Assembly (NCBI GenBank): GCA_010909165.1
Contig: VJWM01000117.1
Span: forward strand, 832,501 to 896,500
DNA length: 64,000 nt
Reading direction: 5' to 3'
DNA from: Anthoceros angustus
Taxonomy: Eukaryota > Streptophyta > Anthocerotopsida > Anthocerotales > Anthocerotaceae
Shown in pieces: positions 10,576 through 20,309 of the stretch (position 1 is its first letter; the number at the start of each line of letters is the position of its first letter). The position numbers were made by a program, and so were the translations under genes. Under the pieces are notes generated by a model. That model was given only the letters and a program-made list of their open reading frames with translations, made no database searches and had not been told where the DNA came from.

Positions 10576-12330
10576 TCTGCGTCCTTGTGCGGGGTTGGGA
10601 CATAGCGTCTCTTGCATATGCCCGGCCTTGCGATCGCCACCACGGCTCGAAGTCCCCATTACCACCTCGTTGAGTGCGGACAGCGTTGGAGTAATGGCGA
10701 GATTCCGCGGTTCCAGCGGACCACGGCCGTCGGAGGATACGAAGGGCTCCCATGCGGTCTTTGCATCGGTGGGGCTCGTTGTATTGACGGACCTCCGGTT
10801 GGCGGATACATGGTTTTGGGATATCGCGGCCCGGAGGGCTTCACATGCACGATAGGCCTCTTCCCATTGCTCCTCGGCCTCCTCCTCGTATTCGTAGTCC
10901 ACTTGATGCCGGCCTTGAGGCGGTTGGACTTCGAATGGCCGTGTTCTTGGCACGGCACACGATCGTTCGCACCGTGGTCGGTGTTTTCCGCGCTCTCGGT
11001 CCTTAACACAGTTTATCGCGGGTCCTCTACTCTCTTTATCACTTTTCCGGTCCTCCGCGGACTGCTACCTCCTTTGAGGGAGTCGGGTCCGGAGCTTCTC
11101 GGACGGTCTTGGTGTCACCACCTCCTTCTTACCACTTCTTTTTAGCGGGGCCTTCTTGCTCTTCTTCTTGCGGGGATACTCTTCCTCGCTAGAGACCTCC
11201 GTCTCTTCTTGGACGGCTGCTCCTCCTCAAGACACCTCGATTGGTCTTCCTCCTCCTCGAAGACTCTTCCTCCTCGAGTCGAACCCGTTTCTTCTTCTTC
11301 TTCTTGCCTCCTTGAGCGGATTTCTTTATCCTCGATGTAGCGATTCCTCGTAGTTTTCGGCGCTCGACCGCCTTGCCCACGTCCTTCTCGGCGGCGGGGC
11401 GTGCACAGCCATGGGTTTGGCTAGGCCGCGAACCACCGCCACGCTTGCATCGTGGTATGGGTTGGATCGATCCTCGGGCATAGAACCGCTCGATGTCTGA
11501 GCCCGGCTTCTCCTTCTTCCTCGCTTGATTTTCCAACTTTGATAATACATACCCCTCACGGTCGATCCTCGAAACCGTTCTAAGAAGGCATTTTCAAAGC
11601 TTCAAGCGAGGCGGGTGGGGCATTCTCCGTGGTCGGTACTTTCTCCGATACCATTGAGCGTTGTCCTCGGAGAACCCCTTGGAAAATTTGGATGAGTGGC
11701 GTCGACTCCCTCTCCGTTGAAGTTGGCTTTGGACATGAAGTCCTCCACAAAGGTCTCGCATCCGCTCCTTCTTCCCTCGATTTTCCAACTTTGATAATAC
11801 ATACCCCTCACGGTGATCCTCTCGAAACCGTTCTAAGAAGGCATTTTCAAAGCTTCAAGCGAGGCGGGTGGGGCATTCTCCGGTGGTCGGTACTTTCTCC
11901 GATACCATTGGTATGTCCTCGGAGAACCCCTTGGAAAAGCTGGATGAAATGGCGTCGACTCCCTCTCCGTTGAAGTTGGCTTTGGAGTCCTCCACAAAGG
12001 TCTCGCATCCGCTCCTTCTTCCCTCCGAATATGGAGTCGCTTGTTTGGTCGAGGTAGGGGCCATGGCTGCCATCGATGGGTTAGGCGTGGGTCCTACCTT
12101 CTTCCGTTGGCGTCCCTTGTACCCGTACTCGTCTTGGTCCGACAATTCGACCACGTTCTCCCTCCTCGATCGGTGCTCTCTCGTTGGGTTTGGCGTCTCT
12201 CTCTCACGGCTCGGAGAGCACGCGAGTGACCACGTCCGATCCTCCCGGCGGTTCACTCTTGGCCGTCGCTCGGCCTCACGCATTCACTTACCTTCTCTTC
12301 CTAAGGGGCGCACTGCGGCACCAGACCGAT
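10480..12330 (-). pseudogene. gag region remnant
   Basis: Between the triplication and the PBS the minus strand carries charged, repeat-rich reading frames as expected for Gag. They include an acidic/Gln-rich piece (VDYEYEEEAEEQWEEAY) at about 10850-10910 and Arg/Lys-rich linkers at 11190-11540. KAGHMQETLC at about 10600-10640 resembles part of a CCHC zinc knuckle, although the first cysteines are not readable. The N-terminal part is duplicated (11527-12028). No uninterrupted Gag frame remains. Confidence 0.6.
11527..12028 (-). repeat. 252 bp tandem duplication in gag
   Basis: Units begin at 11527 and 11779 with GATTTTCCAACTTTGATAAT and both contain CAAGCGAGGCGGGTGGGGCA. Unit 2 ends near 12028 at CTTCTTCCCTC. 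Each encodes the same short Gag segment in a disrupted frame. Confidence 0.85.
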
Positions 12331-12331
12331 T

Positions 12332-12349
12332 TCATTCCCGGCAGCGCCA
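12332..12349 (-). promoter_or_regulatory. primer binding site
   Basis: On the minus strand TGGCGCTGCCGGGAATGA lies 3 nt downstream of the 5' LTR end. It begins with the TGG expected for pairing to a tRNA 3' CCA. The exact tRNA cannot be assigned by eye. Confidence 0.7.
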
Positions 12350-12352
12350 AAA

Positions 12353-13595
12353 TGTGGCGGACTTTTCTTGATGGCGGTAGGCGCACAATCCGTGTCGTTG
12401 TAGGAAGAAGTCCGTTCCCAAAGGGAATGATAGGCCCGTTCTGCGTTTGGTGATTCTACCGTCCAGCGCTCGTTCGGTCTCAACACACACACACATACTC
12501 CTAACTACTCTGGCGTTCACTACAGGCCGGTATGGCCAAGCGTTTAAGACCCGTTCGCGTCCGTATCGTTCATCATCCTCACGCATCGTCCTTTCCTCTC
12601 TCCCTCACGCTACACTCTTGATCTTAGAAAAGGCCGAGTTCTGATCCGGACCTCCTCGTCGTTCGCGGGCCTCTCGTCCGGGCTCTACACGCCCTCGGAG
12701 TTCCTCCGGCTCACACGTTCGATCCGTTCGGTCGGACGCGGCTCGGACGAGCACGGTCACCACCTTCCCCGCACACACCACAGCGTTAAGTCCGTCACGG
12801 GACCTTGATCAATCTCCCGGGGTGCATGCGCTCGGTGACTCGGGACTCACGTTAGCAAGAAGACTCACAAAGTGCGCAGCAGCGGCATCAACACCAAGAA
12901 AGATGCTTTACTAGGCTCGGCCCCTCTTATCTGCGCCCAAGGCGGCGTCTTTATTACACCCCTATTACGGTGATAGCCATTTCGGTATACCCTAATCGAC
13001 CACCTACCATCCTATTTCCTCCCCTATCTCCTTCCTTGTAGTGGGAAGGTCACAGGCCCGCCTCGGGATGGGTGGTCAATCCCGTCAGCGGTTGTGGCGC
13101 GCACCCAATCGGATGATCCGTGGCGGGGCCCCTCCTCTCCGGAATCACATCGGGTTGGGCTGGCGGCGATCGACAGCCGTTACCACGTCATCCTCCCAGC
13201 CTCCCCACAGGTCCTTGGCCGGTGGGGCCACCTATCTGCTCCCCTAAGCGTAAGTCGAAGGGGCTCCTCCCTTGCCTTGATCCAGGTCCTCGAGTCTGTC
13301 TCGACTCACGAACTTGAGTCGGCTTATTCCCGAGTCCGTGGCTGGTCCGACCTTGTCTGGGGTGGGACCTCGGGGTCGGACTTATTGGGGTCGGACTTGA
13401 GTTCGGACTTATCCCGTGGTCCGGGCTTGCCATAGTGGTGGGGTCCGTTGTTCACTCGGTCCGGAGTATACTCGAGCCTCGTCCGAAGCGCTACCCCAAT
13501 TTATTCCTCCTTTTCCGCCTTATTTATCCTTCAATCCTAAAAAAAACAGAAACCCTACTTATTTCTTAACTCCCCAGGGAAGTGCATAGCCCACA
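12353..13595 (-). repeat. 5' LTR of the gypsy element
   Basis: About 1.24 kb matching 2843-4061, bounded by TG and CA. It lies next to the PBS, which identifies it as the 5' LTR for minus-strand reading. It would contain the promoter and polyadenylation signals, but no clear TATA box is assigned. Confidence 0.85.
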
Positions 13596-13601
13596 AGTAC
13601 C

Positions 13602-13824
13602 CAATGGTGCGAGTGACACAGGAAAGACACCTCTTGAGTATGAGAAGTTGCGTGTTCCTAAGGGAGCAGCGAATCCACCTTCCGGAGGGTTGGAGGAGTG
13701 TGATGAGGCGCACATTGTGGCCAAGGTGCACGACTGTAAGAAGGGAAAGGAGATTGAAGCACAACCACATGAGGATATTGTAAGTTGTGAGGATACATCT
13801 ACCTCCTGTGAAGAATGTGAGTGA
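13602..13824 (+). CDS. acidic ORF fragment after the element
   Basis: An 80-codon plus-strand frame beginning near the outer edge of the 5' LTR, rich in Glu/Lys/Cys (EYEKLRVPKGAANPP, then CEDTSTSCEECE). It has no recognisable domain. Its acidic character and its position right after the retrotransposon suggest it may continue the ORF interrupted at 2832. That is inference only, since the frame and sequence do not prove continuity. Confidence 0.35.
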
Positions 13825-14289
13825 GCAAGAAAGGTGCGGATGCCCTTTGCATCTATAGTGGCAACTAAGCCGGCCCAAGCACATGGGAGTTCCTAAAATG
13901 ATTCTGAGATGAGGAAAAGGGTTGTGCCACCATATTTAAGCGTTCAAGTTGGGAGAGAAAAATTCTGCGTTCCATATCAAAGGAAACAAATTGGCTCGAG
14001 GTGGTGGATCAAGCTAGGCTTGAAAAAGTATAACACAGGTGCATTTGGGACAGAGTGTAGAAGCCAAGGATGAGAAATGAGGCCAAGACCTAGACTCTCT
14101 GGTCTTGACATTAGAATAAGCTAGGATAGGATTATCTGAGTTTTGATTAGATGAAAGTCATCATGATGGCACAAATTTTATTTTTTATTTTATATATTAT
14201 TATATTTTTAAATTATAATAATATACAATTATACATAAATTCGACAGCGCTGCATGATAGACTAGTTCAGAAATATGGGTCATTCAATC
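13825..14289. other. intergenic, AT-rich tract
   Basis: No gene seen. 14165-14235 is an almost pure A/T stretch directly before the extremely GC-rich minisatellite. Confidence 0.55.
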
Positions 14290-15060
14290 TTTCTAGTTAT
14301 GATATTTTAGGTCCGTAGACCACGGCGGAAGAAGGAGGACACCACGGTGGTCCGTCGGCCCACCGTGGTCCCCGACCCCGGGTCCCCGACGGACCCCGGG
14401 TCCCCGACGGACCCCGGGTGCGGTCCGGCGGTCCGTCGGGTTCCCGGCGGACCAGCGGGTCCCAGCGGACCACCGGGCGGACCAGCGGGTCCCCGGCGGA
14501 CCACCGGGCGGACCAGCGGGTCCCCGGCGGACCACCGGGCGGACCAGCGGGTCCCCGGCGGACCACCGGGCGGACCGGGTCCCCGGCGGACCACCGGGCG
14601 GACCACCGGGTCCCCGACGGACCCCGGGTCCGGCGGACCACCGGGTACCGACGGACCCCGGGTACGCGGTCCGGCGGTACCGGGGGGTCGACCGCTGGTC
14701 CGCCCGGTGGTCCGCCGGGGACCCGCTGGTCCGTTCAGGCGGGTACCCGCCGGACCCCAGGTCCCCGGTGGTCCGCCGGACCGTGGCCGCCGATGGTCGA
14801 CCACCTTTCTCCTTCCGCCGGGCGGCCACGGTGGGCCCCACCTCCTTCCGCCCGCCGGCCACGGTGGTCCTTTCTTCCTCCGCCTGGCGGTCCGTCCGCT
14901 GTCCGATGGTCCGGCCGAGCTCCATCCACTTGTCCGACGGTCCGACGGAGCTCCGTCCAGTTGTCCGACGGTCCGGCGGAGCTCCGTCCAGTTGTCCGAC
15001 GATCCGGCGGAGCTCCGTCCGACTATCCGACGGAGGGCCGTCTGCTGTGTCCGCGGTGGG
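14290..15060. repeat. GC-rich minisatellite, 31 bp period
   Basis: Two adjacent arrays share a 31 bp period. Array 1 (about 14434-14640) repeats GCGGACCACCGGGCGGACCA plus 11 bases, with starts at 14465, 14496, 14527 and 14558. Array 2 has TGTCCGACGG-type unit starts at 14900, 14931, 14962, 14993 and 15024. The sequence between them is degenerate with the same CGG/CCG motifs. Long reading frames on both strands here are products of the repeat, not genes. Confidence 0.9.
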
Positions 15061-15838
15061 GTAGCTTCTTTGTTTTCACGCTTGGGAGATTCACGGTTAG
15101 AAGGAGATAGCTGGTCATGGATTGTGGAAGTTACTGAATGTTTCCTGGGCCTATGTCTGCTTCACGTGGTTGCTCAAGTGTGACGTGCTTTGCATTTTAC
15201 AGTGGCGTGTGCCTGATAGATACTCCTAGGTCTGTTTGTTGTTGTGCTGCTAAACAGATTCATTGCAGCCCGCAGCGGAAGAACCATCTGCTGTTGTCAC
15301 TGCTTCTCCGATTGACTTGCCTTTTTTTGCATGTCCTCTTCATGGTTGTGGTGGAGTGAAGCTAGATGTGGCAGGTTCCATGTAGTAGCAACGGCTTCAC
15401 GGCAGTATCTGCCTCGTCCTGACAACATGCCGGTAGGTCAAGCACAAGGTGTCAATGCTAACTGCCCTGGCCATTCCAAGTTATTTCTGCTTTGACCTGT
15501 GAAACGCTTGACAAGCAACCTCACTTCAGGTGTGTAAAGATGATTAGCACACCCCCTCCCGGTGCACCGGTCTTGAACCAGATTGTGTGCTGTGTGCATT
15601 CGATGGGAGTGGATGACTTATTTTTTGTCACCAGAGCGGGAGGCTCTGATAAGTGTGCGAGGGTGAGTTAGTACATCACAGCTTCGCATTTCCACTCTTC
15701 TGGTTTGGGTGGTGTTTCTAGTGCTGTGGCGTATTAGGCTTGGGTGGAGACTGATATCCTGGCCCAGAAGGGACTATGCAGGTATGGAAGGCATCCACAG
15801 ACGGCAACTCATTCCATGAGCTGGGCAGGCTTGACGGT
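15061..15838. other. intergenic
   Basis: No supported coding or RNA gene. Several short frames of ordinary composition show no recognisable motif. Confidence 0.5.
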
Positions 15839-15948
15839 CAACTCAGCAGAGTCAATTCCAAGCTCAGAAAACATTGCAAATGAGTCACGTAGTTATAGTG
15901 CATCAATAATGCAAGGTTTTCTGAGCTTTGATTGACTCTGCTTAGTTG
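15839..15948 (+). ncRNA. candidate hairpin (miRNA-precursor-like)
   Basis: Left arm 15839-15878 (CAACTCAGCAGAGTCAATTC…) and right arm 15910-15948 (…GATTGACTCTGCTTAGTTG) are nearly perfect reverse complements over ~39 nt, with a few mismatches and a 31 nt loop. The arm length, loop size and high pairing resemble a plant miRNA precursor, or a small inverted-repeat transposon. The arms do not match any conserved plant miRNA that I recognise. No expression evidence is available from sequence alone. Confidence 0.4.
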
Positions 15949-16239
15949 TTGCAATCATGGAGTACTACTGGGTTTGCTGTGTGTTGTTGGACAGAATACT
16001 CCACGATGCTTCATTTTTGGCTGCAGTTCTGAGGGATGATTTTGTCCTGGGATGTCAGGATTCTGAAAGGTGGCCCGCTTTCCCATCCGCTTTCTGCATG
16101 TGGTGCTGATGATGAAGGTGTCTGGCAGCATGGCGTATGAGGTTTCCTTTCTTTGCTTTTGATGACCATGGCCTCAAATCTTGCAGGGTGGCTTGTTGTG
16201 AGGCTCCTCTAGAGCTCGGAAGCTGGACCAAGCTCTGTG

Positions 16240-17110
16240 AGCAGGGGGCATGAGGGAGGCAGTTGATGCATTGGACCTGCTGGTGCAACGGGTTTTGTTT
16301 GTTCCACCATGTCTCTTCTACAATGTGCTTAACAGGTGCACCGCAAGGAAGGATTTGGTGCTCGGCAGGCACGTCCATGCACTGTTTCCTAAATGTGGAC
16401 ATGAGTCCAACACATTTCTGGCCAACCACTTCATTCCTCTCATGGGAGGTTGCAGGAGGCGATGCAGGTGTTTCACAAGCTGGCATGTGGAAGCCGAATG
16501 TGTTGGTCTCCAACTGTCTGGTAGGTGTGTATTCAAAATGTGGAAGCCTATTTGATGCTCGCCGCGAGTTTGAAAGCTTGCCCACGAGAGATGTGGTGAT
16601 ATGGAATGCAATGATCTCTGGGTACACCCAACATCGGCTTGGTTAGGAAGCTCTTGTTCTTTATGCCAGCATGCAAGACGCCACTGCCGCCACAAATTTC
16701 ACTTACTCGTGCCTCCTGAAAGCGTGTGCGAGCGTTGGTGAATGCAGCAGGAAAGCAACTTCACTTCCGAATCCAGGAAGCAGCCTGAAAGGTGATTTGG
16801 TCTCCGGGACTGAAGAGTGCAAATTTGCAGTTCCAAAAGGACGGAGGCCATGGTCCCACATACAGACCTTGAAAAACTTGCTTTGCCATTTGGGCCACCA
16901 GACACTGCAGATAGCACACCTTGGCTCGTCACTGAACGAATCTTCGAATGTGTGATGGAACCACGATGTCTCGGGTTGAGAAACGTGAGATGATAGTGCG
17001 AGATGCACACCATGCTTATGAGCATGTTTATCGCTTTGTCGTGAATTCACGACCTGGGACCACCACCCTCAATCGGACAATCGTGGAAGGATGCTGCTCT
17101 TGTGGCGATG
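16240..17110 (+). pseudogene. PPR-DYW protein remnant
   Basis: A second decayed organelle RNA-editing PPR gene. Repeat pieces are visible in shifting frames: LGRHVHALFPKCG at about 16360-16400, LVGVYSKCGSLFDARREF then DVVIWNAMISGYTQ at 16510-16630, and FTYSCLLKACASVGE at 16697-16742. The DYW end appears at about 16972-17106 as EKREMIVRDAHH and later CSCGDGHE, split by extra sequence. No single frame joins these blocks and the deaminase core is missing. It is homologous to the remnant at 0.3-1.2 kb. Confidence 0.75.
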
Positions 17111-18844
17111 GCCACGAGGCTTGTCTTGCTCCGTTGAACGAGCTGAAGTGTCTTCTTGTCTTTTCGGGCCCTCCCCCCCCCTCAAATCTATGCTTCGCGC
17201 TTCCGGGGGGGCTGAATTCAAAGAAAGGAAGAAAAACGGAATTATGCTAATTGGAACTATTCGACGAGTCGTGTGTCAGCTGGACACGAGACCGTCGCGT
17301 CGGTTGTCTCCTTCCCTTTGTGGCAGACAGCGCCACAATGGCCGCAGGAACAATGTGAGCACGGAAGCCCGCGGCTCGATTGTGACGAGCGCTGGCCACT
17401 CTTCACCTACGCGGCTCTGGCCTGCCACTGCTGGAACGCGCAAGCAGCTCTATCGTGTTATGTGATTGTTCCTTGCTTTTCCGACAGAGGAGGGAGCGTG
17501 TAGCTCACGATTCTCAGCTGTTGCTGCTGCAAGCATCTTGGACAAGCTCAGGAGTTGTCGGAAGCGCAGGAAATTGGATGTGGCCTGCTCTGCCGGCCTG
17601 CTTTTGCCAAGAACTTGGTTACGGACAGTTACGGTTGCAGGAGCGGTGTGGTGGAATGCTCGGATAGACATTACGCTTCCGGGCTAGGTTTTGGTTTCCA
17701 TGTGTTCTCAGTCTTTGAATGTCTGTGCTCCACCCTGTGGCTTCCGCTCTGATGCCGCATCCGCACCTCACAAGTCATTCGGGAGTTAAACGAGTGCAGT
17801 TCTGATTGTCTTTGTGGCCTGTCTGTTCCAAGTGATTCCTCAGGATCTTTGTGGTGAGAGTTGCGGGGTGTAGCTCAGGGACTGTGGTGTACTGATGGTC
17901 GAGTGGTCGCGAGCGATTCCGGTGTAGACACTGGTTCTTGTTCTGATTCGGTCAGAGAGGGATTTGTCGTGCGTGCATGTCTAAAATTATGTTTCCTTCG
18001 CACCTGGTGAGGTAGGTAGGCCTTGGCTTGGCATTTGGATCGGTTTTTTCGGTGGCTGGCTCTTTCGTCCCTAGCAATGGAGCTGAGCGGAATTTCTCGG
18101 GCTCAGCTCCCTCGGTGCAGGACTTATGTTATTCCAGCTGGCACTGAAGTAGGGGTACCTTTTGTGGCAAAGCATACAGGAAACATATGCAAAGTCGGCC
18201 CTCATAGAAACTCATTTGAAAAACATATATGAGGACCACCAGCACGCGCGAGACGACAAGGCTCCTCCCGCTTTGTACGTATTCTTCTGCCTTCAAATGT
18301 TCAAGGATTCAGAGTTACGCTTCTATAATGTCCGAGTCCTTGTCACTTATTTGTGGTCACAACGATAGTATTTGGGTTATAGATCCATCGTCGAGCTGAT
18401 TATGAAGTTCTGGGAGCATATTGAAGTTGTTTGCTCACGCTGACTCCATCTTTATTCAGAAAACTTACAACAGAACCGGGTTCAGACCCATGAGCCTTGA
18501 TCAAGAATGACAGATGGGACAGAAGGAGCTCTCGAGCACTCTGAGGTGGTTCTGCAAAAGCACAGGGCTTAGCCGCTGACTGATGTCCGTTGCACACATT
18601 ACTTCATGCTAGGAATCTGAATCACGTGTCGACTCACTGGTCCATCTAACCTAAGCATGTTAATTTTACCCACATTTGCTCTTCACATCTGTCTACTGAA
18701 TTTGAAGAGTCATGTTCACCATGGAGTAGTAGGAGGTGAGTCGTTTCGATACTTGATCCCATCTTCTAACACAGTGTGTTGATAACACAGGTCTGTGAAG
18801 CCATTCCAGTGCAAAAGCGCCCAAGGCAGTAACGGTAACTTTTC
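17111..18844. other. intergenic with diverged PPR 3' flank
   Basis: Parts at 17490-17570 and 18601-18690 match the 3' flank of the PPR remnant at 0.9-1.2 kb. The rest shows no recognisable gene. A short frame near 18160-18368 has normal amino-acid composition but no known motif. Confidence 0.45.
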
Positions 18845-20170
18845 CTTTGGAGGCTGTGCCAACAATTTCAGGTTACCTTCCTGTTAGCGACTCCAGCAGG
18901 TCCCAACTTTTCTACGTTTTCTATGAAGCAACAGATCCTCGGACCTCTCTTGTGGATGCCCCTCTCTTGCTCTGGCTTAATGGAGGCCCTGGGTGTTCAA
19001 GCCTTATTGGTTGCTTCTATGAACTTGGGCCATGGCGGTTTAGTAGAACCGGAAGTTTGCACCACAATGAATGGGCCTGGAATAACAGGTGTGTCTGGCT
19101 GTCAAGACCGTTTTTTCGTTGTCGCCTGCTCGTTCTTCTATAACTTCATGGCTGATATGCTGGTCAAGTGGTTCCTTACTGACTGCTCCATCACATTTGC
19201 AAGCGTTGCAGGTATGGAGTGCTATTTGTCGACAGTCCTGTTGGGACAGGTTTCAGCATTGCATCTTCTGATGATGATGTCCCAAAGGATCAGCATACTG
19301 TAGCAGCCCATCTCCACCATGCGCTGTCTTCCTTTATCGCTGAAAATCCTTCATTTGAGCTGAGACCCCTTTTTTGGCCGGAGAAAGCTATGCCGGGAAG
19401 TATGTCCCGTCTCTTGCTCATTATCTGATAAACCATCCACAGCCTAAGAATCGGCACAATGTTGGCGCCCAACTTATGGGAATAGTTGTTGGAAATGGGT
19501 TGACGCATCCACGGAGTCAGGTGATTTTGATGTCCTCTCTTCTTCTATTAAGTAGCCCTCTGAATGGCCGTCTTCACTTCTCTGTCACCCTAGTGGCAGT
19601 GTTCACGTCTATGATTCGGATTGCAGGTACAATCCCATTCAGATGTTGCTTACTGTTTCGGTCTACTTGATCAGCCACAAAAGCACAGTGCCAAAGTATG
19701 GCTGAAGAGGTTGTAGCCCTAATTGACAGGTAGATAAATCTTTCCATGGCTCTTCACGTCAAGCTCTGCGTGAATGTTGGGAACCCGCACATAAACTCCT
19801 GTTGAGCACGTGCCTGTTTCACCTTTTCCAGGGAGAGTGGCTGAAAGCCCATGAAGCCCGAACTGCACTCGTTCAGTGGATAGAGGAAACAAGTGGGATA
19901 GCAACACTACTGGATGTCCGTCGGCTAACAAAATACCATCATTTGGAGGTAAGTTTGATATCCAGCAATATGCTGTTCTACCCAGTTGTCATAGCAGGTG
20001 AAGTTTTGTTGAATATTGTTTACTGTTTTGGCCCTTATCACAGGATGGCAGCGAGTACTTGGCGAAGTTTCTTAATGAAGCCAACGTGAAGACCCCTTTT
20101 GAAAGCTGATCCTGCAGTAACGTGGGTCAGCTGTAAACAATCCATTCGTAGCTTGATGGCTGAGGTTAGT
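18845..20170 (+). pseudogene. serine carboxypeptidase-like (SCPL50 type), truncated
   Basis: Peptidase S10 family. The N-terminal core reads SGYLPV, FYVFYEATDPRTS and LLLWLNGGPGCSS at 18868-19005. An intron at 19089-19211 is followed by YGVLFVDSPVGTGFSIA. The nucleophile box GESYAGKYVP lies at about 19377-19410, but one base is missing from the preceding T run, so it is out of frame. Further exons after an intron at about 19519-19626 (HSDVAYCFGLLDQ) and near 19830-19945 (ARTALVQWIEETSG) fit SCPL50-like proteins. The signal peptide and the C-terminal part with the catalytic Asp and His are absent. The gene ends where the ROCO copy begins at 20.2 kb. It is at best a truncated pseudogene of a secreted or vacuolar hydrolase. 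Confidence 0.85.
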
Positions 20171-20226
20171 CTTCCTGTCATGCGATCTGTCTGGGCTGTG
20201 CATTTTGGATGGGTGTGTACTCACAT

Positions 20227-20309
20227 CACGCCCGAATCATGGTGGTGCGGAGAGTGGTCCTCCCTTTGGCAGGGAAGACCACTCTCCGCACCACCATGAT
20301 TCGGGCGTG
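20227..20309. repeat. fold-back inverted repeat of the ROCO P-loop
   Basis: Arms 20227-20265 and 20271-20309 are reverse complements over 39 nt with one mismatch, and the loop is only 5 nt (TTGGC). The right arm is the plus-strand coding sequence for the Roc P-loop (AGKTTLRTTMIRAW). The left arm is its inverted copy and forms the junction with the truncated carboxypeptidase gene. Other ROCO copies have no left arm. Confidence 0.95.

Larger units (their letters stand above)
2843..13595 (-). mobile_element. Ty3/gypsy-type LTR retrotransposon
   Basis: A ~10.75 kb element read on the minus strand: 5' LTR 12353-13595, PBS 12332-12349, gag and protease remnants, RT, RNase H, integrase, polypurine tract near 4062-4080, 3' LTR 2843-4061. 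The order protease-RT-RNase H-integrase is that of Ty3/gypsy (Metaviridae), not Ty1/copia. Both LTRs begin TGTGG on the minus strand at the outer or inner edge and end in CA. I could not find a matching 5 bp target-site duplication (left AATCT, right AGTAC), so ends may have eroded or recombined. Every coding region is broken by indels, so it is not autonomous. Its CGG/CCG-rich composition is unlike the flanking genes. Confidence 0.88.

Noticed and set aside
14900-15035. Regular 31 bp repeats considered as a CRISPR-like array
   Set aside because: Units are contiguous with no unique spacers, and the context is a eukaryotic nuclear genome.
14347-15183. 278-residue plus-strand reading frame and several minus-strand frames of 100-210 residues
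   Set aside because: They run through the 31 bp CGG/CCG repeat arrays. Proline/Gly/Arg-rich frames are open on both strands only because of the repeat.
18023-18368. Plus-strand frames with a CxxC-like GTFCGKAYRKH reading in a third frame
   Set aside because: A single zinc-finger-like string without a second Cys/His pair at the right spacing. Not enough to call a gene.
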